Source: Jejuia sp047345485
GTDB taxonomy: Bacteria > Bacteroidota > Bacteroidia > Flavobacteriales > Flavobacteriaceae
NCBI RefSeq assembly: GCF_047345485.1
Contig: NZ_JBLFEN010000003.1
Span: 186,001 to 250,000 of the forward strand
Length of the DNA: 64,000 nucleotides
Reading direction: 5' to 3'
Made by a program: the position numbers and the translations under genes. Shown piece after piece: positions 36,146-46,396 of the stretch (within the stretch, counting starts at the first letter, position 1; the number at the start of each line of letters is the position of its first letter). Under the pieces are notes generated by a model. The model was not told where the DNA came from. It did no database searches and saw nothing but the letters and a program-made list of their open reading frames with translations.

Positions 36146-39100
36146 ATGAAATCAAAAACTAAACTAAATGCACCACCTAATTTTAAAAAAATTGGGTTGC
36201 TTGCTATTTTCATGTTTTCATGTCTAGCAATGTCGTTTGCTCAAACTGTTACAGGAACGGTTACTGCAGATGGACAACCACTTCCTGGAGCTACGGTAGT
36301 GGTAAAAGGAACAACCACAGGAACAAGTACAGATTTTGATGGTAATTATACCATTAATGCAAGTGCAGCAAATACGCTTATATTTTCTTATGTAGGGTAT
36401 TCGAGTAAGGAGGTTGTTGTTGGAACACAATCTTCAATTAATGTAAATTTAGAGCAGGATAATGCATTAGATGAGGTTGTAGTAATTGGTTATGGTACAC
36501 AACGAAAGTCTGATTTAACAGGTTCTGTATCTTCTGTAAGCTCTGAAGATATTACAGCATTGCCTGTAGCAAGAGTAGATCAAGCCTTACAAGGTAGAGC
36601 TTCAGGTGTACAAGTTACTCAAACGAGTGGTGCTCCTGGTGCAGGAACCGTTATTAGAGTAAGAGGTGGTAACTCTATAACAGGAAGTAATGAACCACTT
36701 TGGGTTATTGATGGTATTGTGGTTGGAACAAATTTCAACCTTAATAATATCAATAGTAATGATATTAAATCTATTGAAATACTAAAAGATGCCTCTTCTA
36801 TTGCAATTTATGGTTCAAGAGGTGCAAATGGTGTTGTTTTAGTAACTACAAAAAATGGATCAGGAGCAGGAGCTGGCAAACCACAAATAAGTGTAAATCT
36901 TTACACGAGTTCGCAAATGCTTCCAGAATTACCAGATAGACTTTCTCAGACAGAGCAGATTGCGTTTACTAATGAAAGTGCAGAGTTTAGAAATGTGGCA
37001 ATCCCTTTTCCAGACGACCCATCGACATATCCTGATAATGACTGGGTAGATTTAGTATTGGGTACTGCACCAATTTATAACGCTGATATCTCTGTTTCTG
37101 GAGCATCAGATAATGTTAACTATTACACCTCTTTAAATTATTTTAATCAAGAAGGTATAGTAAAGAGTTCTGGTATTGAAAAATACATATTTAGAACAAA
37201 TTTAGATCTTAAATTAAGCGATAAAGTAAAAACAGGATTTAGACTAAATTATTCTAGGTTAGAGCAAGATAATGCATTAGCTAGTTTTAGTCAAGCTGCT
37301 TTTGGTATTCTTCGTACACAACCTATACTTAATGATGATGGATCTTTTAATGGATTTAACGATGTAGTAGGTTCGCCATTCTCAAACCCTCTAGCTAATA
37401 GAGAGTTAAATACAAATGAAACGTTTACTAATAACTTATTAGCTACGGTTTATATAGAGTATAGTCCAGCACCTAAATGGATTATTCGCTCAACATTTAG
37501 TCCAGAATTTAACAATATAAAGCAGAATAGATTTAGTTCAAGTCAATTACCTGGTTTACTGGCAGTAGGCGATACTGGACAAGGAAGTGCCAGCGTTCGC
37601 ACTGTGAATAGTAATGGATGGAACAACGAAAATACCATACAATACCAATCAGATTTTGGTGAAGATCATAGCATAACGGCTCTTGCTGGTGCTTCTTTTC
37701 AGAAAGTGTCTACAGAAATAGCACAAGCTGAGGCTTTTGGTATTACAAGTGATGCTACTGGATTTAATAACTTAGGTAATTCAGACCCTACTAGATCTGT
37801 AGTTTCAAGTGACTTTACTGGATTTCAAATTGCATCTTTTTTTGGAAGATTAAATTACTCTTATAAAGATAAATATCTATTAACTTTAGTAGGTAGAACT
37901 GACGGTAGTTCTCGTTTTGCTGAAGGTAATAAATACGCATTTTTCCCATCAGTAGCAGGTGCATGGAAAATATCTGAAGAAGATTTTATGCAAGATCAAG
38001 ATATATTTCAAGATTTAAAATTAAGAGCGAGTTGGGGTAAATCAGGAAATCAAGCCATAGAACCGTACAGAACTTTTGGTTTGTTAACAGCTGCTAATAC
38101 AACGCTTAACGGAGTTGAAGTACCAGGTTTAACTTTAGGAAGGCCTTCAAATCCTAATTTAAAGTGGGAAACTACAAGTTCTTTCGATATTGCCTTAGAA
38201 GCTTCTTTATTTGGAGGTAGAATTTTTACAGAATTCAATTATTACTATAAGGAAACTGAAGATTTATTATTAGACGTTACTATCCCGAGACAAACTGGTT
38301 TTAATAGTCAATTACAGAATATCGGATCTCTAAAAAACCAAGGTTGGGAACTACTTGTAAACTCTACAAATGTGAGTACTAGTAATTTTAACTGGAATTC
38401 TACAGTAACTTTATCTGCAAATAGAAATGAAATTTTAGACCTAGGTGGTGTAGATTTTATAGATATTGTTGTAGATCCTATTTTAGGCTCAGGAAATACA
38501 CGTTTAATTGTAGGAGAGACTGTTCCTGCTTTTACTGGAGTAAGATATTTAGGGACTTGGAAAAGTCAGGAAGAGATAGATGCATCGGGTAGAACAGACC
38601 CACAGGTTGTAGGTGGTTCACATTTTGAAGATTTAAATGGTGATGGTATAGCATCAATAGAAGATGCTGTGGTGTTAGGTAGTCCATTTCCAGATTTAAT
38701 CTTCGGAATAGAAAATAACTTTTCATACAAGAATTGGGACTTTTCTCTTTACTTTCAAGGAACTCAAGGAAACGAGGTGTATAATTTGAATATTCGAAAT
38801 AATTATTTTAATCGAGGTGAAACGGTTAAGTTTGGAGATTTACGTAATAGATGGACAGTAGATAACCCAACATCTGATATTCCAAGAGCTGGAGCAGACT
38901 CAGTAACTAATACCTTACCAAACTCAGAGTATGTTGAAGATGGATCGCATATTCGTTTGAAAACTTTAAGATTAGCCTATAATTTTGACGTAGATAAAAT
39001 GGGAATAGATGGAATAAAAAATGCAAGTGTTTATTTTTCGGGAACCAATTTATGGTTATCGTCTAAAACAAGATTGATAGATCCAGAGGCAAGTGCTTTT

Positions 39101-39187
39101 GGTCGTAGTAATATAGCACAAGGATATATAAGTGCTCAGTATCCTAATCCAAGAGTTATAACACTTGGTTTAAATGTAACTTTTTAA
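36146..39187 (+). CDS. susC-like: SusC-like TonB-dependent outer-membrane transporter
   Basis: 1013 residues. Signal peptide ending AMSFAQ, then a carboxypeptidase-like regulatory (DUF4480-type) domain (VTGTVTADGQPLPGATVVVK to INVNLEQ), the plug with DEVVVIGYGTQRKSDLTGSV and VIRVRGGNSI, and a long beta-barrel ending in LGLNVTF with terminal aromatic residue. It imports oligosaccharides through the outer membrane with energy from TonB, in complex with the SusD-like lipoprotein encoded 10 bp downstream. It is the only SusC/D pair in the window. Confidence 0.97.
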   Translation: MKSKTKLNAPPNFKKIGLLAIFMFSCLAMSFAQTVTGTVTADGQPLPGATVVVKGTTTGTSTDFDGNYTINASAANTLIFSYVGYSSKEVVVGTQSSINVNLEQDNALDEVVVIGYGTQRKSDLTGSVSSVSSEDITALPVARVDQALQGRASGVQVTQTSGAPGAGTVIRVRGGNSITGSNEPLWVIDGIVVGTNFNLNNINSNDIKSIEILKDASSIAIYGSRGANGVVLVTTKNGSGAGAGKPQISVNLYTSSQMLPELPDRLSQTEQIAFTNESAEFRNVAIPFPDDPSTYPDNDWVDLVLGTAPIYNADISVSGASDNVNYYTSLNYFNQEGIVKSSGIEKYIFRTNLDLKLSDKVKTGFRLNYSRLEQDNALASFSQAAFGILRTQPILNDDGSFNGFNDVVGSPFSNPLANRELNTNETFTNNLLATVYIEYSPAPKWIIRSTFSPEFNNIKQNRFSSSQLPGLLAVGDTGQGSASVRTVNSNGWNNENTIQYQSDFGEDHSITALAGASFQKVSTEIAQAEAFGITSDATGFNNLGNSDPTRSVVSSDFTGFQIASFFGRLNYSYKDKYLLTLVGRTDGSSRFAEGNKYAFFPSVAGAWKISEEDFMQDQDIFQDLKLRASWGKSGNQAIEPYRTFGLLTAANTTLNGVEVPGLTLGRPSNPNLKWETTSSFDIALEASLFGGRIFTEFNYYYKETEDLLLDVTIPRQTGFNSQLQNIGSLKNQGWELLVNSTNVSTSNFNWNSTVTLSANRNEILDLGGVDFIDIVVDPILGSGNTRLIVGETVPAFTGVRYLGTWKSQEEIDASGRTDPQVVGGSHFEDLNGDGIASIEDAVVLGSPFPDLIFGIENNFSYKNWDFSLYFQGTQGNEVYNLNIRNNYFNRGETVKFGDLRNRWTVDNPTSDIPRAGADSVTNTLPNSEYVEDGSHIRLKTLRLAYNFDVDKMGIDGIKNASVYFSGTNLWLSSKTRLIDPEASAFGRSNIAQGYISAQYPNPRVITLGLNVTF

Positions 39188-39197
39188 AAAAAACGAT

Positions 39198-40781
39198 ATG
39201 AAAACAAAAAATTTAATTTTATATGTCTTTATGATTTTCGCATGTTTTAGCTGCGAGAGTTTTTTAGAAGAAGACCCAAAAGCGCTTATTTCGCCTGAAA
39301 CTTTTTTCGCTTCAGAGAATGACGCTAGACAAGCAGTTCAAGGTATGTACGCCATATTAAAGAATAACTCTTTATATGGTCAAGGTGGATTGGATTGGTT
39401 TTACGATAATGGTGCAGATATTATAGAGCCCAATAGGGCCGCAAATTTTTTAGAGACCATGGGTAATTATTCCTTAAATGAGGCTCTAGCTGATGTTTCT
39501 GTTCAAAAAATGAGTGTTTCAGATACTTGGAAAGATCTGTATAGAATCATTCTAAATACAAATGTGATTATAGATAGGGTTACGGGTAATGAAGCTATAG
39601 GAACTCAAGAAATAAGAACTGATATTTTAGCAGATACCCGATTTATCAGAGGCCTATGTTATTGGCATATAACTAACCTTTGGGGAGATGCACCTTATTA
39701 TACTGAGGTGCTTACTCTTGAAGAAATTGGTTCTTTGGGTAGAACTGATGAAGCTACAATTATAACTGGAGTTCTAGAAGATTTACAATTTGCTCAAGAC
39801 AATTTACAAACGGCATACACGGGAGACCAAAGTGGTAGAGCCTCAAAATGGGCAGCAGCAATAGTTATTGCTAAAATTTACATGAAGCAACAACAATGGC
39901 AACTAGGTTTAGATAAGTGTTTAGAAATCATAAACCAATCGCCTCATAGATTATTAGATACTTATAATGAGGTTTTTGATCAATTTAATGAATATAATGA
40001 TGAAATTATATGGTCATTAGATTTTGCCAGAGATATTAATAGTCAGTTCGATCCTGCATTCCCAGGTAGAGCATTTGCTGGTAATAATAACTGGCGTCCT
40101 AGTATGTTTAACCCTCGTTTAAGAGATGAACCAGCAAATACTGATGAAAGAAGTGCATTAGGAGCTGCTCTAGCAGATAGAGGAGAGGCGTTTAACGGAA
40201 CAGGATTGCAAGTTGCTTCTAAAGATTTTGCTGAGAGTTTCCCAATGAATGATTTGAGAAGAGAGCTAAACATCGTGGATAATTACTTAGGATTCGACTT
40301 AAATTTCCCATATATGGCGAAGTTTTGGAATCTAGAGTTAGATAGATCACCGCGTTTTAATCACTCAGATAACAGAATGGTATTTCGTTTAGCAGACGTA
40401 CATTTAATGGCTGCCGAATGTGAGAACGAACGCCCTGGAGGAAACCCAAATGCAGCTTTTGAATATATTAGACCTATTAGAGAACGAGCATTTGCTACCC
40501 AAGCAGAAGCAGAAGCTATTTTGGGGTTAAGCACAGAACAATTTAGACAAGCAATTTACGATGAGCGTAAATGGGAGCTAGCAGCAGAACAACACAGACG
40601 ATTTGATTTAATTAGATGGGGTATATTATTAGATGTAGTTCAAGATCTAGAATTTAGATTTTGGGATCCAGCTGGAAATATTAGACCATGGCATGTTAAA
40701 TTACCTATTCCTCTTCAGGAATTAACAAATAATCCAGCATTATTAGAGTCCGATCCTACAAATAACGGGTATAGACAATAA
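39198..40781 (+). CDS. susD-like: SusD-like surface glycan-binding lipoprotein
   Basis: 527 residues. Lipoprotein signal MKTKNLILYVFMIFACFSC with ESFLEEDPKALI directly after, the usual SusD N-terminus. Tetratricopeptide-like helices (RFIRGLCYWHITNLWGDAPY, AAAIVIAKIYMKQQQW) and the C-terminal RxAD-type segment (MVFRLADVHLMAAECENE, ERKWELAAEQHRRFDLIRWG) are characteristic. It caps the SusC barrel and binds the glycan. It is followed by a strong terminator, so susC-susD form a two-gene unit. Confidence 0.97.
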   Translation: MKTKNLILYVFMIFACFSCESFLEEDPKALISPETFFASENDARQAVQGMYAILKNNSLYGQGGLDWFYDNGADIIEPNRAANFLETMGNYSLNEALADVSVQKMSVSDTWKDLYRIILNTNVIIDRVTGNEAIGTQEIRTDILADTRFIRGLCYWHITNLWGDAPYYTEVLTLEEIGSLGRTDEATIITGVLEDLQFAQDNLQTAYTGDQSGRASKWAAAIVIAKIYMKQQQWQLGLDKCLEIINQSPHRLLDTYNEVFDQFNEYNDEIIWSLDFARDINSQFDPAFPGRAFAGNNNWRPSMFNPRLRDEPANTDERSALGAALADRGEAFNGTGLQVASKDFAESFPMNDLRRELNIVDNYLGFDLNFPYMAKFWNLELDRSPRFNHSDNRMVFRLADVHLMAAECENERPGGNPNAAFEYIRPIRERAFATQAEAEAILGLSTEQFRQAIYDERKWELAAEQHRRFDLIRWGILLDVVQDLEFRFWDPAGNIRPWHVKLPIPLQELTNNPALLESDPTNNGYRQ

Positions 40782-40813
40782 TAGTTTTTTTACATGTATT
40801 AGTTTAATTTTTA

Positions 40814-40848
40814 AATAAGCCGAAAGTTTTCTTTCGGCTTATTTTTTT
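40814..40848 (+). terminator. Rho-independent terminator after susD
   Basis: Stem AAGCCGAAAG / CTTTCGGCTT with a TTTT loop followed by an eight-base T run. Confidence 0.93.
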
Positions 40849-40849
40849 A

Positions 40850-40894
40850 CAGCACATTGCAGGATACTATAGCCTATACTATTTTGTAATTTCG
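40850..40894 (+). promoter_or_regulatory. PUL operator plus -7 box upstream of the GH5-like gene
   Basis: CAGC-ACATTG-CAGGATA (40850-40866) followed 21 bp after its end by TAATTTCG. Start codon 54 bp after the element; it begins within two bases of the susD terminator. Confidence 0.7.
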
Positions 40895-40920
40895 TTTTTT
40901 AAAATATTTAAATCGCTTTT

Positions 40921-42312
40921 ATGACTAAAATAACATTAATACTGTCGTTTTTATGCTCAATTAACATGTTTGCTCAGATAAAGCATGGACTTAGAGATGA
41001 TGCAGAACGTCACGTTATTCCTAGAGGTTTTGTAATAAATACAAATGATCATGCTGGTGAAGTGTTTTTTAATAGTGATGATTATGCTCGTATGGTTAGA
41101 ATGGGAGCGAATACGCAAGTTGTGCGTTTAGAGTTAGGAAAACTAAGTAATTTCCCAGGTGGTGAGCTAGAACCAAACTATCTCAAAAAACTAGATGCCT
41201 TAGTAAATTTAGGACGGCATTCAGGCATTAAAACAGTATTTAAAATGACTGTTTATGGTGTGGATAAGTTTGTTTGGGAAGAATTTTGGCAAAATAAAAA
41301 AGGAGAATACGATACTTATATTGACGCTTGGAAAGTAATTTGGAATAGGTATAACGAAGACGCTTATGTTTTGGGTTATGATGTGGTAAACGAGCCTCGA
41401 AAACTATCAATGGATATTTCTTATGATGATTTAACTAACAAATATTTAATACCACTTTATCAAAAAATCATCGATGAAAGTCAGAAAATTAATGAAGATA
41501 AAATGATATTGTTTCAATCTATCTTTATGAATAAAGGCGAGAAAATTGATAACAATCAATATTCAGAAATCACAGCACCAATTAATAGAAAAAACATCAT
41601 ATTTGCGCCACATATTTATCAAAATGATGTGAACTTTATAAAACGTAATATGGATAGGTTTGATAAAGAATCTGATATGTTAAAGGCACCAATCCTTATC
41701 GGGGAGTGGGGCTTCCCAACTTTTGCAACTACTGATACTATAATAGATGGAAAATTAGGCCAGTTAAAATACAGAGAAATGTATATAAGAACAGCAGAGG
41801 TTTTTGATAAAATGGGAGTAGGTTCTATTAAAGCTTGGTTTTTAGGAAATAGAACTATGCAAAATTTCCTTCCTGGTGGCCCTTCAACTTGGTCAATCTT
41901 TAGTGATAAAACCGATGCAGGAACGGTAGAGCGTAAGTATATTACCGATGTTATTTCAAGACCTTTTCCTCAAACCATTGCGGGCGATATTCAATCTTTT
42001 CTATTTAATTTTGCTACTAGAACTCTAGATATTAATGTTATTACAGATAATAGCAAAGGGGCTTCAACAGTATTTATTGGAGCTAATAGGCACTATCCCG
42101 ATGGGTTCTCTATTTTAATTAATGATGATATTGTAATGTATCATGATCCATTAAAAAAAGTGAGTCTGGAAACCTATAAAGCGCCAAAAGGTTTCAATCC
42201 GTCAGATTTTATTTGGGATGCATACACTCAAAAATTAACAATTCTAAAATGGCCAAAAGATAATAACAGTTTAAACATTAAAATTGTTCCGGGTTTACGT
42301 AATTTTAACTAA
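40921..42312 (+). CDS. Secreted GH5-like (clan GH-A) glycoside hydrolase
   Basis: 463 residues. Signal peptide MTKITLILSFLCSINMFAQ. TIM-barrel motifs of GH5: YDVVNEPR with putative acid/base E158, FAPHIYQ, and LIGEWGFP with putative nucleophile E262, then a C-terminal beta domain resembling that of endoglycoceramidase-type GH5 proteins. It would hydrolyse beta-glycosidic links; some GH5 subfamilies act on xylose or glucuronate-containing chains. The GH3 gene follows after 31 bp, so the two are probably one unit. Subfamily and substrate are not assigned. Confidence 0.8.
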   Translation: MTKITLILSFLCSINMFAQIKHGLRDDAERHVIPRGFVINTNDHAGEVFFNSDDYARMVRMGANTQVVRLELGKLSNFPGGELEPNYLKKLDALVNLGRHSGIKTVFKMTVYGVDKFVWEEFWQNKKGEYDTYIDAWKVIWNRYNEDAYVLGYDVVNEPRKLSMDISYDDLTNKYLIPLYQKIIDESQKINEDKMILFQSIFMNKGEKIDNNQYSEITAPINRKNIIFAPHIYQNDVNFIKRNMDRFDKESDMLKAPILIGEWGFPTFATTDTIIDGKLGQLKYREMYIRTAEVFDKMGVGSIKAWFLGNRTMQNFLPGGPSTWSIFSDKTDAGTVERKYITDVISRPFPQTIAGDIQSFLFNFATRTLDINVITDNSKGASTVFIGANRHYPDGFSILINDDIVMYHDPLKKVSLETYKAPKGFNPSDFIWDAYTQKLTILKWPKDNNSLNIKIVPGLRNFN

Positions 42313-42343
42313 TCAAATCAATATCTCATAAAATCTATTATTA

Positions 42344-44515
42344 ATGAAAAAAATAATTTTAACGTGTTTCATTGCAGTCTTATTATTTAGCTGTAATTCA
42401 AAAAATGGCAATAAGGAAGTAAGTCAACAAGATGGAGAAATTGCTCAAAAAGTAGAGCAGCTTTTAAGCGAAATGACGCTAGATGAAAAAATAGCTGAAA
42501 TGACCCAAGATGCACCAGCCAATGATCGTTTAGGTATTCCATACATGAAATATGCAGAAGCTCTACATGGTGTTTGGCTTGTTCTAGATTATTATGGGAA
42601 TACAACGGTTTATCCTCAGGCTATTGCAGCTGCCTCTACTTGGCAACCTGAGTTAGTTAAAAAAATGGCTTCACAAACAGCTATAGAAGCGAGAACTTTA
42701 GGCGTTACACATACGTATTCACCTAATTTAGATGTAATATCTGGTGATCCAAGATATGGTAGAGTAGAAGAGTCTTATGGCGAAGACCCTTATCTGGTAT
42801 CTAGAATGGGTGTTGCATTTATCGAAGGTTTGCAAGGTACTGGAGACGAGCGATTTGATGAGAATCATGTGATTGCAACAGCGAAGCATTTTATAGGCTA
42901 TCCAGAAAACAGACGTGGTATAAATGGTGGTTTTAGTGATATGTCAGAACGTCGTTTACGAGAGGTTTATCTGCCACCTTTTGAGGCTGCTATAAAGGAA
43001 GCAAAGGTAGGTTCTATTATGCCAGGGCATCAAGACTATAATGGCGTTCCAAACCATATGAATACCTGGTTGCTAAAGGATATTTTAAGAGATGAATTAG
43101 GTTTTGATGGTTTTATTGTTTCTGATAATAATGATATTGCTCGTTTAGGAACCATGCATTTTATTGCTGAAACCAGAACTGAGTCAGCTATTTTAGGATT
43201 GAAAGCTGGTGTTGATATGGACTTAGTAATTGGGAAAAATGAGAAGCTAGCAGCCTATAATTCTAAAGTATTGAAAGATACCATAGCACAGAATCCTGAA
43301 TTGGAAAAGTATATTGATAAAGCAACCTCTCGTATTTTGACTGCAAAATATCAGTTGGGATTATTTGATACAGAACCAAAAGAGATTAACACGGAAACTG
43401 TAAATGCTGGTAGAAAAGAACACCAAGAGTTTTCATATGAAATGGCAAAAAAAGCTATCATTCTATTAAAGAATGATAATAATTTATTGCCTTTAGATAT
43501 GGCAAACATAAAATCTTTAGCTGTAATTGGACCAAATGCTCACGAAGAAAGACCTGCAAAAGGAACCTATTCTTTATTAGGAGGCTATTCTGGTTTGCCA
43601 CCTTTTTATGTTTCTGCCTTGGATGGAATAAAAGCTAAAGTAGGCGATAAAGTAAAAATTAATTATGCGAAAGGATGTGATTTATTAAACAATTCTAAAG
43701 CAGGTTTTCCAGCAGCAATTGCTGCTGCGAAAAAGTCTGATGCAGTTATTTTGGTCATTGGTGGTTCTAGAAAAACAGGTGGTGAAGGTGTAGACAGAGC
43801 CGATTTAAATTTATATGGTGTGCAACAAGAATTGGTAAAAGCAATTCATGAAACAGGCAAACCTGTTGTTGCAGTTTTAATTAATGGTAGACCATTATCA
43901 ATAAATTATGTTGCAGAAAATATCCCATCAATTTTAGAAACATGGTATTTAGGGATGCGTTCTGGAGATGCTATTGCCGATGCTATTTTTGGAGATGTGA
44001 ATCCAGGAGGTAAGCTTACAGTATCCTTTCCAAGATCTGTAGGACAGGTTCCTGTAACGTATTTACAAAGACCAGATTTTATTGGGTCAGGAAAAGGATT
44101 GTTTAAAGATGTAGACAAATCGCCATTATTTCCTTTCGGATATGGATTAAGTTACACAACATTTGCATACAGTAAACCAAAATTTGAAAATGCTTCAATT
44201 TCAGTAGATGGAAATACAACCATTTCTGTAGATATAACCAATACAGGAAAAAGAGCTGGTGATGAAGTAGTACAAATGTATGTAAGAGACGATTATGCCT
44301 CAGTTGGGCGTTACAATAAAATGCTGAAAGGTTTTGAGCGAATTTTTTTAGAGCCAGGAGAAACAAAAACGGTTTCATTTAAATTAGGATTTAATGAGTT
44401 GAATGTATTAAATCAAAACATGAAAAAGGTTGTTGAACCTGGTACTTTTACTATTTCTGTTGGAGGGTCTTCTTTAGAGAAAGATTTAAAAAAGGCCATA
44501 CTTACTGTTAAATAG
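42344..44515 (+). CDS. GH3 beta-glycosidase, lipoprotein
   Basis: 723 residues. Lipoprotein signal MKKIILTCFIAVLLFSC. N-terminal barrel with GIPYMKYAEALHG and IVSDNNDIARLG (putative nucleophile D261 in SDN), KHFIGYPENRRGINGG, then the alpha/beta sandwich (AVILVIGGSRKTGGEGVDR) and C-terminal FnIII-like domain (YGLSYTTFAY to TISVGGSSLEK), the full GH3 layout. Typical activities are beta-glucosidase and beta-xylosidase; xylose is a known ulvan constituent, so beta-xylosidase is a reasonable guess. Confidence 0.93.
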   Translation: MKKIILTCFIAVLLFSCNSKNGNKEVSQQDGEIAQKVEQLLSEMTLDEKIAEMTQDAPANDRLGIPYMKYAEALHGVWLVLDYYGNTTVYPQAIAAASTWQPELVKKMASQTAIEARTLGVTHTYSPNLDVISGDPRYGRVEESYGEDPYLVSRMGVAFIEGLQGTGDERFDENHVIATAKHFIGYPENRRGINGGFSDMSERRLREVYLPPFEAAIKEAKVGSIMPGHQDYNGVPNHMNTWLLKDILRDELGFDGFIVSDNNDIARLGTMHFIAETRTESAILGLKAGVDMDLVIGKNEKLAAYNSKVLKDTIAQNPELEKYIDKATSRILTAKYQLGLFDTEPKEINTETVNAGRKEHQEFSYEMAKKAIILLKNDNNLLPLDMANIKSLAVIGPNAHEERPAKGTYSLLGGYSGLPPFYVSALDGIKAKVGDKVKINYAKGCDLLNNSKAGFPAAIAAAKKSDAVILVIGGSRKTGGEGVDRADLNLYGVQQELVKAIHETGKPVVAVLINGRPLSINYVAENIPSILETWYLGMRSGDAIADAIFGDVNPGGKLTVSFPRSVGQVPVTYLQRPDFIGSGKGLFKDVDKSPLFPFGYGLSYTTFAYSKPKFENASISVDGNTTISVDITNTGKRAGDEVVQMYVRDDYASVGRYNKMLKGFERIFLEPGETKTVSFKLGFNELNVLNQNMKKVVEPGTFTISVGGSSLEKDLKKAILTVK

Positions 44516-45014
44516 ATATTGTATAATTTATAGTTTTAGGTTAAATAAGTAAATCTCCGTTTATTAATTTAAACTGTGCTAAAAATCAGTCTTTATATGG
44601 TTTTGTATAATTTAAAGTTTAAAAGGAGGATAGTAGTTATACTCATAAATACATTTACTACATCGTTACTTGTTAATTATATGAGTACTCACTTAAATTA
44701 CAGTGCAATTTCACAATAAATACAACGGGGGATTTTAAAGCAATATCCAAGAGGAGTAATTTAATATTATGTGCTAAATATATATTTAAAATTAAGTTTG
44801 CTATTAGTTTAATTAAACCAAACTTTAATATGAAATGAGTTAGGAAGCATAACTATATCGGCTTTAGTAAATAACAAGCCTAATTTTTTATTTTTAACTA
44901 TTATATTAATAGATTACACAAAGCGCTATTAATTAGGTCATTAAATTAAAATGAGCGAATTACTTTTCAATTAATAAGCATATTTTGTTAAAATTACAAA
45001 ATAATATATATTTA
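44516..45014. other. AT-rich gene-free stretch after GH3
   Basis: About 500 bp without an open frame of convincing length, without a strong terminator hairpin and without recognisable gene remnants. It is followed by the operator at 45015. It may be an unusually long untranslated or decayed segment; nothing else is seen. Confidence 0.6.
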
Positions 45015-45059
45015 CAGGACAGTACATGATACTGTGGCTAAGTTTTTTGTATAAATTGT
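45015..45059 (+). promoter_or_regulatory. PUL operator plus -7 box upstream of the small T9SS protein gene
   Basis: CAGG-ACAGTA-CATGATA (45015-45031); 21 bp after its end TAAATTGT, a partial -7 match. Start codon 56 bp after the element. Confidence 0.62.
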
Positions 45060-45087
45060 AATTAATTAATTAAAACTAAAATAAATT

Positions 45088-45939
45088 ATGAAAAAAATTA
45101 CTTTAAAAATTAGTGCATTTTTGTTATTAACTATGTTTGCGTTTCAAGTAAACGCACAACAATGTCCTGATGTATGGACTGAGAATGGTATTTACAAAAT
45201 TTCAACATGTGGTTTAACACCAGAGCTTTTTATGACCATTAATGGTTCTACGGGAGCATTAGAATGGGCTGCAGAATTAACAGGAGATGACCCAACACAA
45301 CTTTGGACGATAACAGACCATAGAGAGCCAGCTGGTACTGGTTTTATGGAGGTTTGGGCAACTATTCCTGGTGTTGGAGATTTTGCCATGGCTATAGATC
45401 AATCAACTATAGATCCAATGGATACAAGTGATAATGTTTTTACGTTGACAGTTGTGCCAGGGCAGCCAATAGCAGATACTGCTGATCCTAATTATGGTTT
45501 TGACCAGTTTCAAAGAAGAAGAACTACTGGTTTTGGTGGTCCTGGAAATGACGCCTTATTCGTTAAACCACCAGCACCACAGGCAGGAAGCTCAAGATAT
45601 GGTACTATTCCAACTGCAGCAGGTGAAGCTGTTGAGTTTACAGCTGGAACAATTGATCCACTTAGATTCGTTTTTGTAGCTACGTTAAGTAATGAGGATT
45701 TTGATACAAGCTCAATCTTTATTTCTAATCCAGTTAATAACGAATTAAGTATCAATGGACTTACGGATAATGTTAATCAAGTATCTATTTACTCTTTAAT
45801 CGGTCAGGAAGTAATTAGTAGAAAACTTACAGGACAAGCAACTCTTACATTAGATGTGAGCGATTTAACTAGCGGTATGTACCTTGTTAAATTAACAGGT
45901 GCTAATGGCTCATTCACTAAAAAAATTGTAAAGCAATAA
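45088..45939 (+). CDS. Small secreted T9SS protein of unknown function
   Basis: 283 residues. Signal peptide MKKITLKISAFLLLTMFAFQ with VNAQ cleavage. About 190 residues of a domain I do not recognise follow (CPDVWTENGIYKISTCG, ALEWAAELTGDDPTQLWTI, MEVWATIPGVGDFAMAID); the Trp and Gln-Leu-Trp-like pattern faintly recalls ricin-type beta-trefoil lectins. The last 75 residues are a T9SS sorting domain (FISNPVNNELSING, LTSGMYLVKLTG). It stands alone between a PUL operator and a terminator, so it is a separately induced secreted product, plausibly a glycan-binding protein or a small lyase. Function is not claimed. Confidence 0.75.
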   Translation: MKKITLKISAFLLLTMFAFQVNAQQCPDVWTENGIYKISTCGLTPELFMTINGSTGALEWAAELTGDDPTQLWTITDHREPAGTGFMEVWATIPGVGDFAMAIDQSTIDPMDTSDNVFTLTVVPGQPIADTADPNYGFDQFQRRRTTGFGGPGNDALFVKPPAPQAGSSRYGTIPTAAGEAVEFTAGTIDPLRFVFVATLSNEDFDTSSIFISNPVNNELSINGLTDNVNQVSIYSLIGQEVISRKLTGQATLTLDVSDLTSGMYLVKLTGANGSFTKKIVKQ

Positions 45940-45964
45940 ATTAGGCTTTAAAAAACTTTTTTTG

Positions 45965-46002
45965 AAAACATTCTATCTTTTAAAAGGTAGAATGTTTTTT
46001 TT
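45965..46002 (+). terminator. Rho-independent terminator after the small T9SS protein gene
   Basis: Long stem AAAACATTCTATC / GGTAGAATGTTTT (one G-U pair) followed by a T run. Confidence 0.92.
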
Positions 46003-46062
46003 TGTAAACGAATTAAAGTGATACTGCTAGTGTAATTTTAAAATTAACAATAAAAAAATATT

Positions 46063-46377
46063 ATGAATAGATTAGCTTTTAAAATGAAATTAAATAATGG
46101 ACAAAAGGAAATCTACAAAAAACGTCATGACGAATTATGGCCAGAGTTAAAACAATTACTAAAAGATAATGGTGTTAATGAATACTCTATTTTTTTTGAT
46201 GAAGAAACCAGTACGTTGTTTGCTTTTCAAAAAGTATCAGGTGAAGGCGGATCGCAAGATTTAGCGAACAATTCAATTGTAAAAAAATGGTGGGATTTTA
46301 TGGCAGATATTATGGAGGTTAATCCAGATAATTCTCCAGTTTCTATCCCTTTAGAAGAATTGTTTTATCTAGAATAA
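46063..46377 (+). CDS. rhaM: L-rhamnose mutarotase
   Basis: 104 residues, no signal, cytoplasmic. The full family pattern is present: RLAFKMKLNNGQKEIYKKRH, HDELWPEL with the catalytic His22, EYSIFFDEETSTLFAF, and KKWWDFMADIME near the C-terminus. It interconverts alpha and beta anomers of L-rhamnose and speeds entry into catabolism. It has no recognisable PUL operator upstream (46003-46062) and follows a terminator, so its promoter differs from that of its neighbours, or it relies on read-through. Together with RhaT it shows that free L-rhamnose is a product of this locus. Confidence 0.95.
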   Translation: MNRLAFKMKLNNGQKEIYKKRHDELWPELKQLLKDNGVNEYSIFFDEETSTLFAFQKVSGEGGSQDLANNSIVKKWWDFMADIMEVNPDNSPVSIPLEELFYLE

Positions 46378-46396
46378 TATTACCTGATTACTAAAG

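Noticed and set aside
44516..45014. Small RNA or riboswitch in the long gap before the small T9SS gene
   Set aside because: I see no stable hairpin series, terminator or known riboswitch core; only AT-rich sequence precedes the operator.
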